From Solirubrobacter taibaiensis (lineage in GTDB: Bacteria; Actinomycetota; Thermoleophilia; Solirubrobacterales; Solirubrobacteraceae): a DNA stretch of 64,000 nt. The position numbers and the translations under genes are program-made. This document shows positions 8,557 to 17,782 of this stretch, in pieces (position 1 is the stretch's first letter; each line of letters begins with the position of its first letter). The notes under the pieces were generated by a model that was given only the letters and a program-made list of their open reading frames with translations, did no database searches and was not told the origin of the DNA. Location of the stretch: NCBI GenBank assembly GCA_027587225.1, contig JAPDDQ010000029.1, forward strand, positions 36,498 through 100,497. The letters are read 5' to 3'.

Positions 8557-9444
8557 CTACTGCATGGTCGGTCCGAGACGACGTACGGACGCGTGTTTCG
8601 CGGTCGTCCATCGTGACCGCCGGCCGGAGGCGGACCCTCGCCGTCGCGGCACGTCGAACAGCTCGAGCAACCCCGGGGTCTTCGCCAGACGGACCGTGTC
8701 GGTGAGCGACGTGTCGGTGGCCCAGCCGGTTTGCGGCCGGCCCAGCAAATACCCCTGGACTTGGGTGACGCCCGCGCGGTGCAGCCAGCGCAGCTGCTGC
8801 AGCGTCTCGACACCCTCCGCGCACACGGCTGCCCCGGTCGACATCGCCGCGTGGATGAGCGACTCGGCGGCGGCGGCGCGCACCGGGTCGAGCTCCAAGC
8901 CGGTGATGAGGCTTCGGTCGAGCTTGACGAGCTCAGGTGCGACGAGCCGGACGTCGGCGAGCCGGGCGTGGCCGGCGCCGACATCGTCGAGGGCGAAGTG
9001 CGCACCGCGGCGCCGGTAGTTGCGGATGGTGGTGGGGAGGGAGGGGTCGCCGGAGATCGGCTCGTTCTCGGTGAGCTCGAACATCAGGCCGGACAGGTCA
9101 TCGGGCAGCACCTCGCCGAGCGCGCGGGTACCGAGCGTCGAGGGACTGACGTTGACGGTCAACACCGATGCCGCCGGCCGGAACGGCACGGACAGCGCCG
9201 CGTCGATGGCGGCCGCCTCCAAGCGCGCGCCGAGACCGCAGCGATGGGCGCACTGAAACCAGTGCTGAGGGCTCCAGCCGGTCCGGCGATCGAAGCGCGA
9301 GAGGGCTTCGTAGCCCGCGATGCGGCCATCGACGAGGTCGAGGATCGGCTGGGTGACGATCCGGATCGCGCTCGGATCGGCGATCACGTCCTGGATCAGG
9401 CGGGGCGCATCACGTGCAACCCGGGGGCTCGGGTGGCTGTCCAT
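8557..9444 (-). CDS. EAL-domain cyclic di-GMP phosphodiesterase
   Basis: The 295-residue cytoplasmic protein is a single EAL domain. Catalytic landmarks are all visible: YEALSRF (E46-A-L), NVSPSTL, FELTEN, LDDVGAGHARL, KLDRSLI and AEGVETLQQL. The set suggests an active enzyme that hydrolyses c-di-GMP to pGpG. The usual DDFG motif reads DDVG. There is no GGDEF, receiver or membrane segment, so activity must be controlled by partners, possibly the two STAS-like proteins downstream. A C-terminal tail after residue 265 is Arg-rich and probably disordered. It is divergent from the RTX protein gene across 163 bp. Confidence 0.88.
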   Translation of the reverse strand: MDSHPSPRVARDAPRLIQDVIADPSAIRIVTQPILDLVDGRIAGYEALSRFDRRTGWSPQHWFQCAHRCGLGARLEAAAIDAALSVPFRPAASVLTVNVSPSTLGTRALGEVLPDDLSGLMFELTENEPISGDPSLPTTIRNYRRRGAHFALDDVGAGHARLADVRLVAPELVKLDRSLITGLELDPVRAAAAESLIHAAMSTGAAVCAEGVETLQQLRWLHRAGVTQVQGYLLGRPQTGWATDTSLTDTVRLAKTPGLLELFDVPRRRGSASGRRSRWTTAKHASVRRLGPTMQ

Positions 9445-9607
9445 GAGGTGAACAACGACGAGTCGTCGCGACTCTTGCGCAAACTCCTGCCATCAATTGA
9501 CACGGCGTCAGGCTATGGACGCGACGACCGGGACATCGTCCCGGTACGACGGGACCGCGGCAGCCGTCTTCTCCGAGGACAAGCAACAGCTCCAAGGAGA
9601 AACTCTG

Positions 9608-10714
9608 ATGTTCCAGCAGTTCCCGAAGTCCCTTCTGCTCGGCCTGCTCGCCGCCGTCGCGGTGACGGCTGCGCCGGCCCAAGCGCAGGTGCCGGGCGCG
9701 TCCGTGACGTCGAGCGAGACGGGCACCATGCGCTACTCCGGCACCGACGTGGCCAACGACGTGCGCTTCACGCTCGCGGGCAGCACGTTCACCATCGACG
9801 ATGTCGTGCCGATCACCGCCGGCACCGGGTGCAAGGCCGTAGCGGGCGACGCCACCAAGGCCACGTGCATCGCGCCGAGGGCCGGCAACAAGTTCAAGGA
9901 GTTCACGGTCTCGCCCGGCAACGGCAACGACCGGGTCGTGAACGCGACGTCCTCCGCCACCACCATCGCGGTCGGCGCGCCCATGCGGGTCAACGGCGGT
10001 CTGGGCGACGACCAGCTGATCGGTGACGTCAAGACCGACGACACCCTGCTCGGCTCGGTCGGCAACGACGACGTCCGTGACCCGGGCGGCCAGAACGAGC
10101 TCGAAGGCGGTGCCGGCAACGACAAGGTCAACGGCGGCTCGGGCGGTGACCTCCTGCGTGGCAATTCCGGCAACGATCTGCTGGACGGTGGCGGCAGCGA
10201 CGACCAGCTCGACGGCGGCGACGGTCGCGACATCATCGACGGCGGCCCGACCGGGATCAGCGTCGGCGAACGGCATGATCGAGTGATCTACTCCGGCCGC
10301 AGCGTCCGCGTAGACGTCAATCTGACCCGCACCGACGCCAGCCAGGGGACGCCGGCCAACCCGAGCCTCGGCACCCCGGCCGAGGGCGACACGATCCTCG
10401 ACGTGGAGGACATCGTCGGCGGCAGTGGCAGCGATTTCCTGTTCGGCAACGCCTTCAACAACACGATCGCGGGTGGGGCCGGAAACGACGTCGTCGCGGG
10501 TCAGCAGGGCCAGGACGTGCTCAGCGGCGGCGACGGCAGCGACCTGGTCACCCCGTCACCGCTCGTCGGGTTCGGCGGCGTGGCGGACGGCAAGGTCGAC
10601 AACGTCGACTGCGGCGAGCCCGGCCAGCGCGACGGCGAGCCCGGGGATCAGACGTTCATCGTGCTCAGCGACCGCGACGTGGCGAACGACTGCCCGACCG
10701 TGGTCGAGCAGTGA
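9608..10714 (+). CDS. Secreted RTX-type calcium-binding repeat protein
   Basis: The 368-residue protein has a signal peptide (cleavage near APAQAQV), an approximately 90-residue beta-rich N-terminal region with two Cys, and then glycine/aspartate nonapeptide repeats of the GGxGxDxLx type. Two blocks are visible, about residues 115-220 (GGAGNDKVNGGSGGDLLRGN) and about 275-315 (GGSGSDFLFGNAFNN). RTX repeats fold into a calcium-stabilised beta-roll outside the cell. A good ribosome-binding sequence, AAGGAG, precedes ATG 9608. No toxin or enzyme domain is seen, so it is probably a surface or matrix protein. The next secreted-protein gene begins immediately after it. Confidence 0.87.
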   Translation: MFQQFPKSLLLGLLAAVAVTAAPAQAQVPGASVTSSETGTMRYSGTDVANDVRFTLAGSTFTIDDVVPITAGTGCKAVAGDATKATCIAPRAGNKFKEFTVSPGNGNDRVVNATSSATTIAVGAPMRVNGGLGDDQLIGDVKTDDTLLGSVGNDDVRDPGGQNELEGGAGNDKVNGGSGGDLLRGNSGNDLLDGGGSDDQLDGGDGRDIIDGGPTGISVGERHDRVIYSGRSVRVDVNLTRTDASQGTPANPSLGTPAEGDTILDVEDIVGGSGSDFLFGNAFNNTIAGGAGNDVVAGQQGQDVLSGGDGSDLVTPSPLVGFGGVADGKVDNVDCGEPGQRDGEPGDQTFIVLSDRDVANDCPTVVEQ

Positions 10715-10716
10715 TC

Positions 10717-11202
10717 ATGCGCCGGACACTCATCGCCGGCGTGGCGGCCACGGCCGTCCTCGTCGCCGCCTCCGGGAGCGCCGCGTCGTCCAAGACGGAG
10801 ACGCTGCGCATCTTCGAGAAGACACGGTCGATCCAGCTCACCAAGGCCGACGGCCGCGTGCTCACGCAGCTGCCGATCGCCGAGCCCGAGCCGGGCGACG
10901 TGGTCGACGCCGTGTTCGACATCTACGCGGGTGACCACGTCAAGCACGGCAAGACCCGGCTCGGCAGCGATCACCTCCGCTGCGAGTTCATCGCGGCCGG
11001 GCCGCCGAAGTGCGTCAGCCACGCCACGATCGGGCGCTCGATGCTCGTCGTGGAAGGCACACCGCCGCGGGTCACGTTCGGCACGGGCCGGTTCGCCGGC
11101 GCCACCAGCAAGGTGATCTCCGCCAAGGAGGTCAAGGGAGCGCCGCCGTCCGAGCTCGCGCACAACGACATCGACGTCGTGGCGCGGATCAAGCTCAAGT
11201 AG
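10717..11202 (+). CDS. Secreted allene-oxide-cyclase-like barrel protein (tentative)
   Basis: The 161-residue protein has a signal peptide (hydrophobic LIAGVAATAVLVAASGSAAS) and a mature beta-rich region. The pattern GDVVDAVFDIY, then CVSHATIGRSMLVVEG, then FGTGRFAGATSKV resembles bacterial allene-oxide-cyclase/dirigent-like barrels, usually of unknown substrate. The assignment is by eye and uncertain. Two Cys could form a disulfide. ATG 10717 is used; a GTG at 10711 is also in frame and overlaps the RTX stop. The last 8 bp overlap the convergent regulator gene. Confidence 0.6.
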   Translation: MRRTLIAGVAATAVLVAASGSAASSKTETLRIFEKTRSIQLTKADGRVLTQLPIAEPEPGDVVDAVFDIYAGDHVKHGKTRLGSDHLRCEFIAAGPPKCVSHATIGRSMLVVEGTPPRVTFGTGRFAGATSKVISAKEVKGAPPSELAHNDIDVVARIKLK

Positions 11203-14035
11203 GGCGCTCAGTCTCGCCGTCGCGCTCGGCCAGCGCGACGGCGAGCTCGGTGCGGCCGGGCACACCGAGCTTGCGGTAGACGCGCGAGAGGTGCGTCTCG
11301 ACCGTGGCCACGGTGACGAAGAGCTCCTGCGCGATCTCCCGGTTCGTGCGCCCGCGGCCGGCGAGCTCGGCGACCCGCTGCTCGCTCGGTGTGAGCGCGT
11401 CGTGGCCGCTGAGCGCCCGTCGCCGTGGACGGGCGCCGGACGCGCGCAACTCGTCCGTGGCCTGGCCCGCGAGCACTTCGGCCCCGCACGCGTGCGCCTC
11501 GTCGAGCGCGCGCAGCAGCAGTGCCCGCGCCGCGCGCCGTTCGCCGGTGCGGCGCAACGCCGCCCCGAGCTCGCACCGCACTCGCGCGCGGTCCAGCCGC
11601 CACGGGCCCGATGCGAGCCGCTCCTCGGCGCTCGTCAACCCGGCGATCGTCTCGGCGGGGTCGTCCGCCGCGAGCGCCAGCGCACGCTCCGCCCGCGCGA
11701 TCGAGCGCGCGGTGGCCCACACCCGCGCGAGTTCGAGTTCCTCGCGCGCCAGCTCCCGCGCCTCGGCGCGTCTGCCCTGCGCCACCAGCGCCACGGCGAG
11801 GCTCGAACGCCACGGTGGGCTGGGACGGCGCAGGTCCCACAGCGCGTGCCGGCGTCCGAGCTCACGCAGGTCCGCCTCCGCCGCGTCGATCCGGCGCGCC
11901 AGCAGACGGGCACTGCCACGCGCATGGAGCAGCGGGTTGAAGACCATCTGCTCGGGCAGCTCCCCGTCCAGGCCGGCCTGGACGAGCAGCCGGTCGGCCT
12001 CCTCGAAGGCGCCGGACTCCGCGTACGCCAGCACGGGAAACGCGATGACGCCCGCGACGACCGGAACCGCAGCACCTGTGCCCGTCCCGAGGTCACGCCA
12101 GATCCGCCGGGCGTCCTCGAAGTCCGCCGTCGCGGCGCGCAGGTCGCCGCCATCGAGCGCGGACATCCCCCGGGCAGTGATCGCGTACGCGTGCCGCACG
12201 GGCGATCCCTCCTGCCGCGCGGTCTCCACGAGCCCCCGGACGAACGTGGCTGCCTCCTGCGGGTGGTCGGCGTGCAGCAGCAGCGCCGTGTCACCGACGC
12301 CTGTGGCGGGAAACGGCCACGGTCGGTCGGCCTGCAGCGCGATGGACTGTCGAGTGGTGCGCGCGAGATCGGCGGCGGTGGGCCCTGGGCGCTCGCCGGC
12401 CGCGGTGGCGAGCACGGCTCGCTCGCCGACCGTCATGCCGGTGAGTGGCGCGGCGACCGCGTGGATGCGCCCGCGCAGCTCGGCTTCCGTCGCGAGGTCA
12501 TAGCGACCCACCAGCGCCAGCAGCGCTTCGAGCTTGAGCCACTGCTCGCGCAGCACCGGGTCGTCGCGGGTCTCCTCGACCGCGAGCAGCGCGACGCGCA
12601 CGGCTGCGGCGGTACGGCCCGCGTTGAACTCGGCGACCACGAGCTGCGGCGCGATCTCCGCGCGTGCGGCCGGCGCTTGAGTGGCGGCCAGGGCGGCTCG
12701 CAGATGCTCGGCGGCACGTTCGTCGAACGCCGTGAGCTCTGCCTCACCGAGTTCGCGCAACACGGCCGGCCGGAGCTCGGGCGGGGGTGGCTCCTCGAGC
12801 GCGCGCCGGAGCAGCGTGGCCGCGTGCCCGGCGACGCCCTGGGCCCGGGCGTCATGCGCGGCAGCACGCAGATGGTCGCTCGAGCGCGGGTCGCCGCGTC
12901 CACCTCCGGCCGCCAGCAGGTGGGCGGCGATCCGACCGCTGGGGGCCTGGCGTGCGGCCAGCAGCTCGGCCGCGCGGGCGTGCCGGTTGACGCGCTCAGG
13001 TGCGGGGATCGCCGCCTCGACGACCGTGCGCAGGAGTGGATGCCGGAAGCGCAGGTGCTGCGTGTCGGCGAGCACCTCCGCTGTGACCAGCGCCGCCGCC
13101 GACTGCGCGGCGGCGTGCTCCTCCAGTCCCGCGAGCGCCGCGGCGAGCGGCAGGTCGGCCCCGGACCCGAGCACCGCGACCGCCTCGGCAAGACCTCGGG
13201 CGGACGCGTCCAGGCGAGCGAGCCGCCGTCGGACGGAAGCGCCTACGCGGTCAGGCGCGAGCGCCGCCAAGCCGCCCACGTTCGCGGCGACCGGCGCCAG
13301 GTCGGCGGCACGCAACTCCGCGACGAGCTCGCCGAGCAGGAAGGGGTTGCCGCCGGTGTGCTTCGTGCAGGCCTCGGTGAAGTCGGGCTCGGGCGCGCGA
13401 CCCAGCCGTGCCTCCAGGACCGCGGCCACGTCCACCGTGTCGAGCGGACCCGGCCTGATCCGGGTGGCCGGCTCGTGCGCGAGCAGATCCTCCAGTTCGG
13501 GGCGATCCGTCGCGCTGCCCGCGCGCACGGTCATCGCCAGCATGACCGGCACACCCTCGATGCGGCGGGCCACGTACGCCAGCCAGCGCAGCGACGGCTC
13601 GTCCATCCACTGCGCATCGTCGACGGCGACGAGCACGGGAGCAGTCGCGCTCACATTCACGAGCAGCCAATAGAGGGCGTGCAGCGTCGCGTACAGCTCC
13701 GGCTCGCCCGTCGGTTCGAACCCGAGCACGGGCGCGGCACGGCGGGCGGCACCGTCCAAGCGCCCGGCGTGCGCCTCGAAGAGCCGGCGGGCGATCCCGA
13801 ACGCGAACTCCTGCTCGAGCTCGTTCGCGTCTGCGACGAGCGTCGTGAATCCCTTTGTGCGCGCCGCGGCGACGGCTTCGTCGAGCAGCGCCGACTTGCC
13901 GATGCCGGCCGGCCCGGGCACGATCAGCAGCGACCCGGTGCCCGCTGCGGTCGCGTCGACGAGCGTGCCGATCCGGTGCAGGTCCCCAGCGCGCCCGGCC
14001 AACCGTGGCCGTTCAGTCCTGGGCAGCGCACACAT
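11195..14035 (-). CDS. Large ATP-binding LuxR-type regulator (LAL family)
   Basis: The 946-residue protein has an N-terminal AAA/STAND-like ATPase with Walker A GPAGIGKS (residues 41-48) and Walker B VLVAVDDAQWMDE (about 133-145). A long alpha-helical TPR-like middle follows. A C-terminal LuxR helix-turn-helix covers the last 65 residues (LTPSEQRVAELAGRGRTNREIA). This is the LAL/MalT-like architecture: ligand and ATP binding drive oligomerisation and promoter activation. The ligand is unknown. ATG 14035 begins 66 bp from the divergent methyltransferase gene, which is a plausible target. The 3' end overlaps the convergent AOC-like gene by 8 bp. Confidence 0.92.
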   Translation of the reverse strand: MCALPRTERPRLAGRAGDLHRIGTLVDATAAGTGSLLIVPGPAGIGKSALLDEAVAAARTKGFTTLVADANELEQEFAFGIARRLFEAHAGRLDGAARRAAPVLGFEPTGEPELYATLHALYWLLVNVSATAPVLVAVDDAQWMDEPSLRWLAYVARRIEGVPVMLAMTVRAGSATDRPELEDLLAHEPATRIRPGPLDTVDVAAVLEARLGRAPEPDFTEACTKHTGGNPFLLGELVAELRAADLAPVAANVGGLAALAPDRVGASVRRRLARLDASARGLAEAVAVLGSGADLPLAAALAGLEEHAAAQSAAALVTAEVLADTQHLRFRHPLLRTVVEAAIPAPERVNRHARAAELLAARQAPSGRIAAHLLAAGGGRGDPRSSDHLRAAAHDARAQGVAGHAATLLRRALEEPPPPELRPAVLRELGEAELTAFDERAAEHLRAALAATQAPAARAEIAPQLVVAEFNAGRTAAAVRVALLAVEETRDDPVLREQWLKLEALLALVGRYDLATEAELRGRIHAVAAPLTGMTVGERAVLATAAGERPGPTAADLARTTRQSIALQADRPWPFPATGVGDTALLLHADHPQEAATFVRGLVETARQEGSPVRHAYAITARGMSALDGGDLRAATADFEDARRIWRDLGTGTGAAVPVVAGVIAFPVLAYAESGAFEEADRLLVQAGLDGELPEQMVFNPLLHARGSARLLARRIDAAEADLRELGRRHALWDLRRPSPPWRSSLAVALVAQGRRAEARELAREELELARVWATARSIARAERALALAADDPAETIAGLTSAEERLASGPWRLDRARVRCELGAALRRTGERRAARALLLRALDEAHACGAEVLAGQATDELRASGARPRRRALSGHDALTPSEQRVAELAGRGRTNREIAQELFVTVATVETHLSRVYRKLGVPGRTELAVALAERDGETERPT

Positions 14036-14101
14036 GGGCGAGGCCGATGATGCCAGCGTTCGTCCCGTGTCGTCGGCGCGGGCGGCGGCGTCTCACACGG
14101 T

Positions 14102-14878
14102 ATGGAAACCGCACAGCACCCCGAGCCCCCGCGCGTCCCGGACGACTGGTTCGTCGGGTTTCACACCGGTCTCGTCGCCCGCTTCTGGCGTGCGGCGGGC
14201 GCCACGATGGCCGATCGCGACGCCGCGATCGTCGCCTCGTTGCTCGACCTGCCCGCGGGGGCGTCGGTGATCGACGTCCCGTGCGCGGACGGACGCATCG
14301 CGCTCCGGCTCGCGGCCGCGGGCTTCGCGGTGACCGGCATCGAGATCGCAGCGGAGGAAGTCGAGCACGCGCGTGCCCTCGCCGCTACGGCTGGACTCGA
14401 CGCGACGTTCCTCACCGGCGACCTGCGCGACCTGCCCGACACGGGAGCCGTGGACGCGCTCGTGTGCTGGGGCAACTCCTTCGGGTACCTCCCGCACGCC
14501 GACACGGTCCGCTCGCTGGCAGGCATGCACCGTCAGCTCCGACCCGGCGGACGGCTCGTGCTCGAGAGCATGACCGTCGCCGAGTCGATGCTCACGGGCA
14601 CGATCGCGCCGCATTCGCAGATCGAGTTCGGCGGCATCGTGATGCGGCGGACGAACCGGTACAACGCCGCCGAGAGCCGGCTCGAGACCGAGTACGTGTT
14701 CTCCGACGAGTCGGGGGCCGTCGAGCGCTCGCACGCGGCGCACCACGTCTACACCGCGGCCGAGGTGGCCCGACTGCTCACGCACGCCGGGTTCACCGAG
14801 CTGCGGCTGCTCGGGGAGGACGGCGTCGAGCCGTACGCGCTCGGCGCCTCGCGGCTGATCGTCGTGGCCACGGCCTGA
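14102..14878 (+). CDS. Class I SAM-dependent methyltransferase
   Basis: The 258-residue protein has a Rossmann methyltransferase core. Motif I is VIDVPCADGRIALRLA (about 57-72), the acidic loop is GIEIAAEEVEHA, and motif IV/post-I is FLTGDLRDLP followed by VDALVCWGNSFGY. A C-terminal beta region, HHVYTAAEVARLL, is typical of small-molecule methyltransferases that resemble UbiE/SAM type 11 enzymes. The substrate is unknown. It is divergent from the LAL regulator gene. ATG 14102 gives a sensible N-terminus and no alternative is needed. Confidence 0.87.
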   Translation: METAQHPEPPRVPDDWFVGFHTGLVARFWRAAGATMADRDAAIVASLLDLPAGASVIDVPCADGRIALRLAAAGFAVTGIEIAAEEVEHARALAATAGLDATFLTGDLRDLPDTGAVDALVCWGNSFGYLPHADTVRSLAGMHRQLRPGGRLVLESMTVAESMLTGTIAPHSQIEFGGIVMRRTNRYNAAESRLETEYVFSDESGAVERSHAAHHVYTAAEVARLLTHAGFTELRLLGEDGVEPYALGASRLIVVATA

Positions 14879-14941
14879 TCGCGAAAGATCAGGGGTGACC
14901 ATGGACGCCGTGTGCGAGCGCGTCCGGGAGGATCGACGGTC

Positions 14942-15514
14942 ATGACGGTGCTCGTCGCGGATCACACGGGGACCTTGGCCGCGCTCGTCGGGCGTCCGGT
15001 CACCGCGGCCGTCGACGCGGATGGCGCGGCGGACGCGCTGCGCGCGGGAGGGGCGGACGCCGCGGTGGTGCACGCGCAGCTACCGCCCGAAGGCGGCGTG
15101 GCGGCCACACGCCGGCTGGCGTCGCAGGGCGCCGCCGTCGTGCTGGTCGACGCGGACTCGGAGACCGTGGCCGCCGCCCTGCGCGCGGGAGCGCGGGCCG
15201 TGCTCGGCCGCGCGGACGGCGCGCTGCTCGAACTCGCGCTCGCTGCCGCGTGTGACGGTGCCGTGTTCGTCGCGCCGGCGACCGGGCTGAGGGCACTGGC
15301 GGCGGCCGGAGACGAGCCGTTCCCGGCGCTGTCAGCGCGCGAGCGCGACGTGCTGATCCACCTGGCGAAGGGGGCGCCGCCGCCGCAGGTCGCCGTGCGT
15401 CTCGGGTTGGCGCCCAAGACGGTCCGCCGGCACGTGCGCGCGATCCTCGCCAAGCTGAGCGTTCCCGACGCCACAAGCGCCGGCCGCGCGGCGCGGGCGG
15501 CCGGGCTCGGATGA
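14942..15514 (+). CDS. LuxR/NarL-type regulator with degenerate receiver
   Basis: The 190-residue protein has a receiver-like N-terminal half (VLVADHTGTLAAL) and a C-terminal LuxR helix-turn-helix (ALSARERDVLIHLAKGAPP). The site of the phosphoacceptor Asp reads AAVVHAQLPP, so the Asp is His, and the conserved Lys is also missing (AVLGRADG). It is therefore unlikely to be regulated by classical phosphotransfer. ATG 14942 follows a GGGAGGA ribosome-binding sequence; an upstream GTG at 14912 is less likely. The stop overlaps the next regulator's start (ATGA), so the pair is translationally coupled. Confidence 0.82.
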   Translation: MTVLVADHTGTLAALVGRPVTAAVDADGAADALRAGGADAAVVHAQLPPEGGVAATRRLASQGAAVVLVDADSETVAAALRAGARAVLGRADGALLELALAAACDGAVFVAPATGLRALAAAGDEPFPALSARERDVLIHLAKGAPPPQVAVRLGLAPKTVRRHVRAILAKLSVPDATSAGRAARAAGLG

Positions 15515-16104
15515 GGCACCGCGTCCTGGTCGTCGACGGCTATCCGCTCGTGCGGAGCGGGCTCGAGCAGCTCGTGCGTGCGGAGCCGGTCCTCGCGCTG
15601 GCGGCGTCGGTGGCGGAAGCGGCCGACGCCTCGGGTGTCGCGGCCGACGTCGCCGTGCTCGGGCACGGCGACACGTCCACCATCACGACCCTCACGGATC
15701 GGCTGCCGGTGGTCGTGCTGCTGGACGATCCGGCGCCCGCGCCCGCCGCGCAGGCGCTTCGCGCAGGCGCGTCCGGCGTCCTGCACCGCGGCGCCGAGCC
15801 GTCCGCGATCGCGCGTGCGCTCCGTGCCGTGGCGCTGGGCGCGGTCGTCACCGAGCCCGCCGTCGCCGAGCACCTGATGCGTCCCCAGGCACCCGAGCGC
15901 ATCGCGTTCCCGCAACTCACCCGGCGGGAGCGCGACGTGCTCTGCCAGTTGTCACGGGGCGCGACCAACGGACAGATCGCGCTTGCGCTCGGGCTCTCGG
16001 CCAAGACGGTCCGCAACCACATGTCCAGCATCTGCCTGAAGCTGCGGGTGCTCGATCGCGCCCAGGCGGTGATCGTGGCGCGCGACGCCGGTCTCGGCGT
16101 CTGA
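15511..16104 (+). CDS. LuxR/NarL-type regulator, second of a tandem pair
   Basis: The 197-residue protein begins like a true response regulator (VLVVDGYPLVRSGLEQLV), but the phosphoacceptor position reads VAVLGHGDTS with no Asp at the expected site. The C-terminal helix-turn-helix (QLTRRERDVLCQLSRGATNG, then KTVRNHMSSICLKL) is well conserved, so DNA binding is likely. It is coupled to the preceding paralogue, and the two may heterodimerise. Its last 153 bp are antisense to the 3' end of the convergent monooxygenase gene. Confidence 0.82.
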   Translation: MRHRVLVVDGYPLVRSGLEQLVRAEPVLALAASVAEAADASGVAADVAVLGHGDTSTITTLTDRLPVVVLLDDPAPAPAAQALRAGASGVLHRGAEPSAIARALRAVALGAVVTEPAVAEHLMRPQAPERIAFPQLTRRERDVLCQLSRGATNGQIALALGLSAKTVRNHMSSICLKLRVLDRAQAVIVARDAGLGV

Positions 16105-17445
16105 GCGGTGCTCGTCGCTCGGCCAGAAGCCGAGCGGGACGCCGTCAGGCCGGGTCATGAGGGCTGCGCGGCCTGCGATCCCGAGCGCGCGGGCCGCGGG
16201 CGCAGGGAGAGCGTGGACACGGACGGGAGCGCCGGTTGCGCGCGCCGCGAGGGCCGCCCACGCACTCGGTTCCGGGCCGGTGAACAGCGTGCGACCGGTG
16301 CCGACGAGGTCGACGGTAGAGGTCGCCGGCGCGGCCCACGCGTGCGCGATGCGGCCGCCGACGTCGACCCGCCACTCGTCCTCGGCGGGGCGCTCGGAGC
16401 CGGCGACGTCCGACGAGCGGGCGATGTTGTGCTCGGCGATCGGGCGCCGCTCGCGCTCGTAGTCGTCCAGCAGTTCCGGCGAAGCCCAGCCGCGCAGCAC
16501 CCACCCCAACCGCCACGCGATCGCCTCGCCGCCGATCAGGGCTGTGCTCAGCCCCGTCGCACCGCGCGGAGTGACGCGATGGGCGGCGTCACCGGCCAGG
16601 AAGACGCGGTCCCGGCGGAAGGTGTCCGCAAGCGCGGTGGCGTACCGCAGCTCGATCACCCGGTCGACCTGCACGGGTAGATCGGCGACCCCGGCCGCGT
16701 CGCGCACGAGCCGCGTCAGCGCGGACGCCGTGGCCTCCACCCCCGGCCGACGCTCGGTCGCGTAGATCCAGCGATCCTCGCCGACCGGGATCAGCGCGCC
16801 GCCCGCCGTCGCGTAGATGCCGTGGCGGCGATGCTCCGGCACGAGCGGCCACAGCGGCGCCCGGACCTGCGCGCCGACGGAGTCGCTCAGCGGGCCGGAC
16901 GCGGCCAGCCCGATCCCTGCGGCCGCGCGCACGGCACTGTGGATCCCGTCCGCGCCGATCACGTACGCGGCGCGCACCGTGCGAGCGCCGAGCGTGACGA
17001 TGACGCCGTCCGCGTCCTGCCGCAGGCCCGTGAACGCAGTGTCGCGTTCGAGCCTCGCGGCCGGCAGCGTGCGCAGGTGCGCTTCGAGGATCGGCTCGAG
17101 CTGCTCCTGGCTCAGGCACGTCGGGCGCGCCGGGCTGACGACCCGGGCCTGCTCGCGCGTGAGCATCCCGACCGGGAAGGCGGCGCCCTCCTCGAGCCGC
17201 GTGAGCGCGGGCGCGCGCCACCCGGTCATCTCGACGTCGAGTGCCCGGGCCTCGGCTTGCTCGTGGATGCCCCAGCGGCGCAGCCGTTCCATCGCGCCCG
17301 TGCTCACCACGGTGCCCCGAGCGGCGGTGGATCGCTCGGCGGCGTGGTCGACGATCAGGCACGGCACGTCGAACCCGGCGAGCGTGATCGCCGCTGCCAG
17401 CCCGGCCGGTCCCGCACCCACGATCACCACAGCGGTGGTCTCCAT
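15952..17445 (-). CDS. FAD-dependent monooxygenase with C-terminal tail
   Basis: The 497-residue flavoprotein has an N-terminal FAD motif (VVIVGAGPAGLAAAITLAG, about 6-24), the central GADG (IGADGIHSAVRAA) and the distal GDAAHRVTPRGATGLSTAL motif. It belongs to the same broad class A hydroxylase superfamily as the gene at 3814, but the two are not close copies. It could hydroxylate an aromatic or polyketide-like substrate. Start ATG 17445 follows a GAGGA element. The catalytic core ends near residue 440, and the final 50 residues are read antisense to the LuxR helix-turn-helix coding region and look low-quality. A lost upstream stop codon could explain the long tail. Confidence 0.85.
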   Translation of the reverse strand: METTAVVIVGAGPAGLAAAITLAGFDVPCLIVDHAAERSTAARGTVVSTGAMERLRRWGIHEQAEARALDVEMTGWRAPALTRLEEGAAFPVGMLTREQARVVSPARPTCLSQEQLEPILEAHLRTLPAARLERDTAFTGLRQDADGVIVTLGARTVRAAYVIGADGIHSAVRAAAGIGLAASGPLSDSVGAQVRAPLWPLVPEHRRHGIYATAGGALIPVGEDRWIYATERRPGVEATASALTRLVRDAAGVADLPVQVDRVIELRYATALADTFRRDRVFLAGDAAHRVTPRGATGLSTALIGGEAIAWRLGWVLRGWASPELLDDYERERRPIAEHNIARSSDVAGSERPAEDEWRVDVGGRIAHAWAAPATSTVDLVGTGRTLFTGPEPSAWAALAARATGAPVRVHALPAPAARALGIAGRAALMTRPDGVPLGFWPSDEHRSDAETGVARHDHRLGAIEHPQLQADAGHVVADRLGREPERKRDLSVGRAP

Positions 17446-17748
17446 CAACGTTGTCCTCGCATATCCCGCAAGACGCTGCGGACCGACGTTCTGATCCGGG
17501 ACGTCCGCCCGGGTGGGGGTGCGGTTCTCCACCCTTCGGTGCGACGCCAGCCGCACCGGCAGACGCCAGCCTCCACCCACGGATCGCCGCGGCTTCAGTG
17601 GCAGAGTTCCGAGTGTCAGAACAGACCTCCAAGCCGAAGACCTCAGGACCTCCTCTCTCTCCCTCCCCAGTCGTTCAGCGAGCCGCACTTGTCCTCCCCG
17701 GACCGCACTCGCTCTCCCCACGACGCCGGCTTGAAGATGTGACGAAAT

Positions 17749-17779
17749 CAAGGGCCCCGCCTGACCAGCGGGGCCTTTC
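17749..17779. terminator. GC-rich hairpin followed by short T run
   Basis: GGCCCCGC (17753-17760) pairs with GCGGGGCC (17768-17775) around a 7-nt loop, extended by A/T pairs and followed by TTTCG. It has the form of an intrinsic terminator but sits between two divergent genes, just before the TACGTT element of the aminotransferase. It could stop read-through from upstream or act as an attenuator. Confidence 0.5.
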
Positions 17780-17782
17780 GTC

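Noticed and set aside
11291..14050. A 919-residue open frame on the plus strand
   Set aside because: It is exactly antisense to the LuxR-type ATPase regulator; the translation is Arg/Gly-rich with no motif, while the minus strand has Walker and helix-turn-helix motifs.
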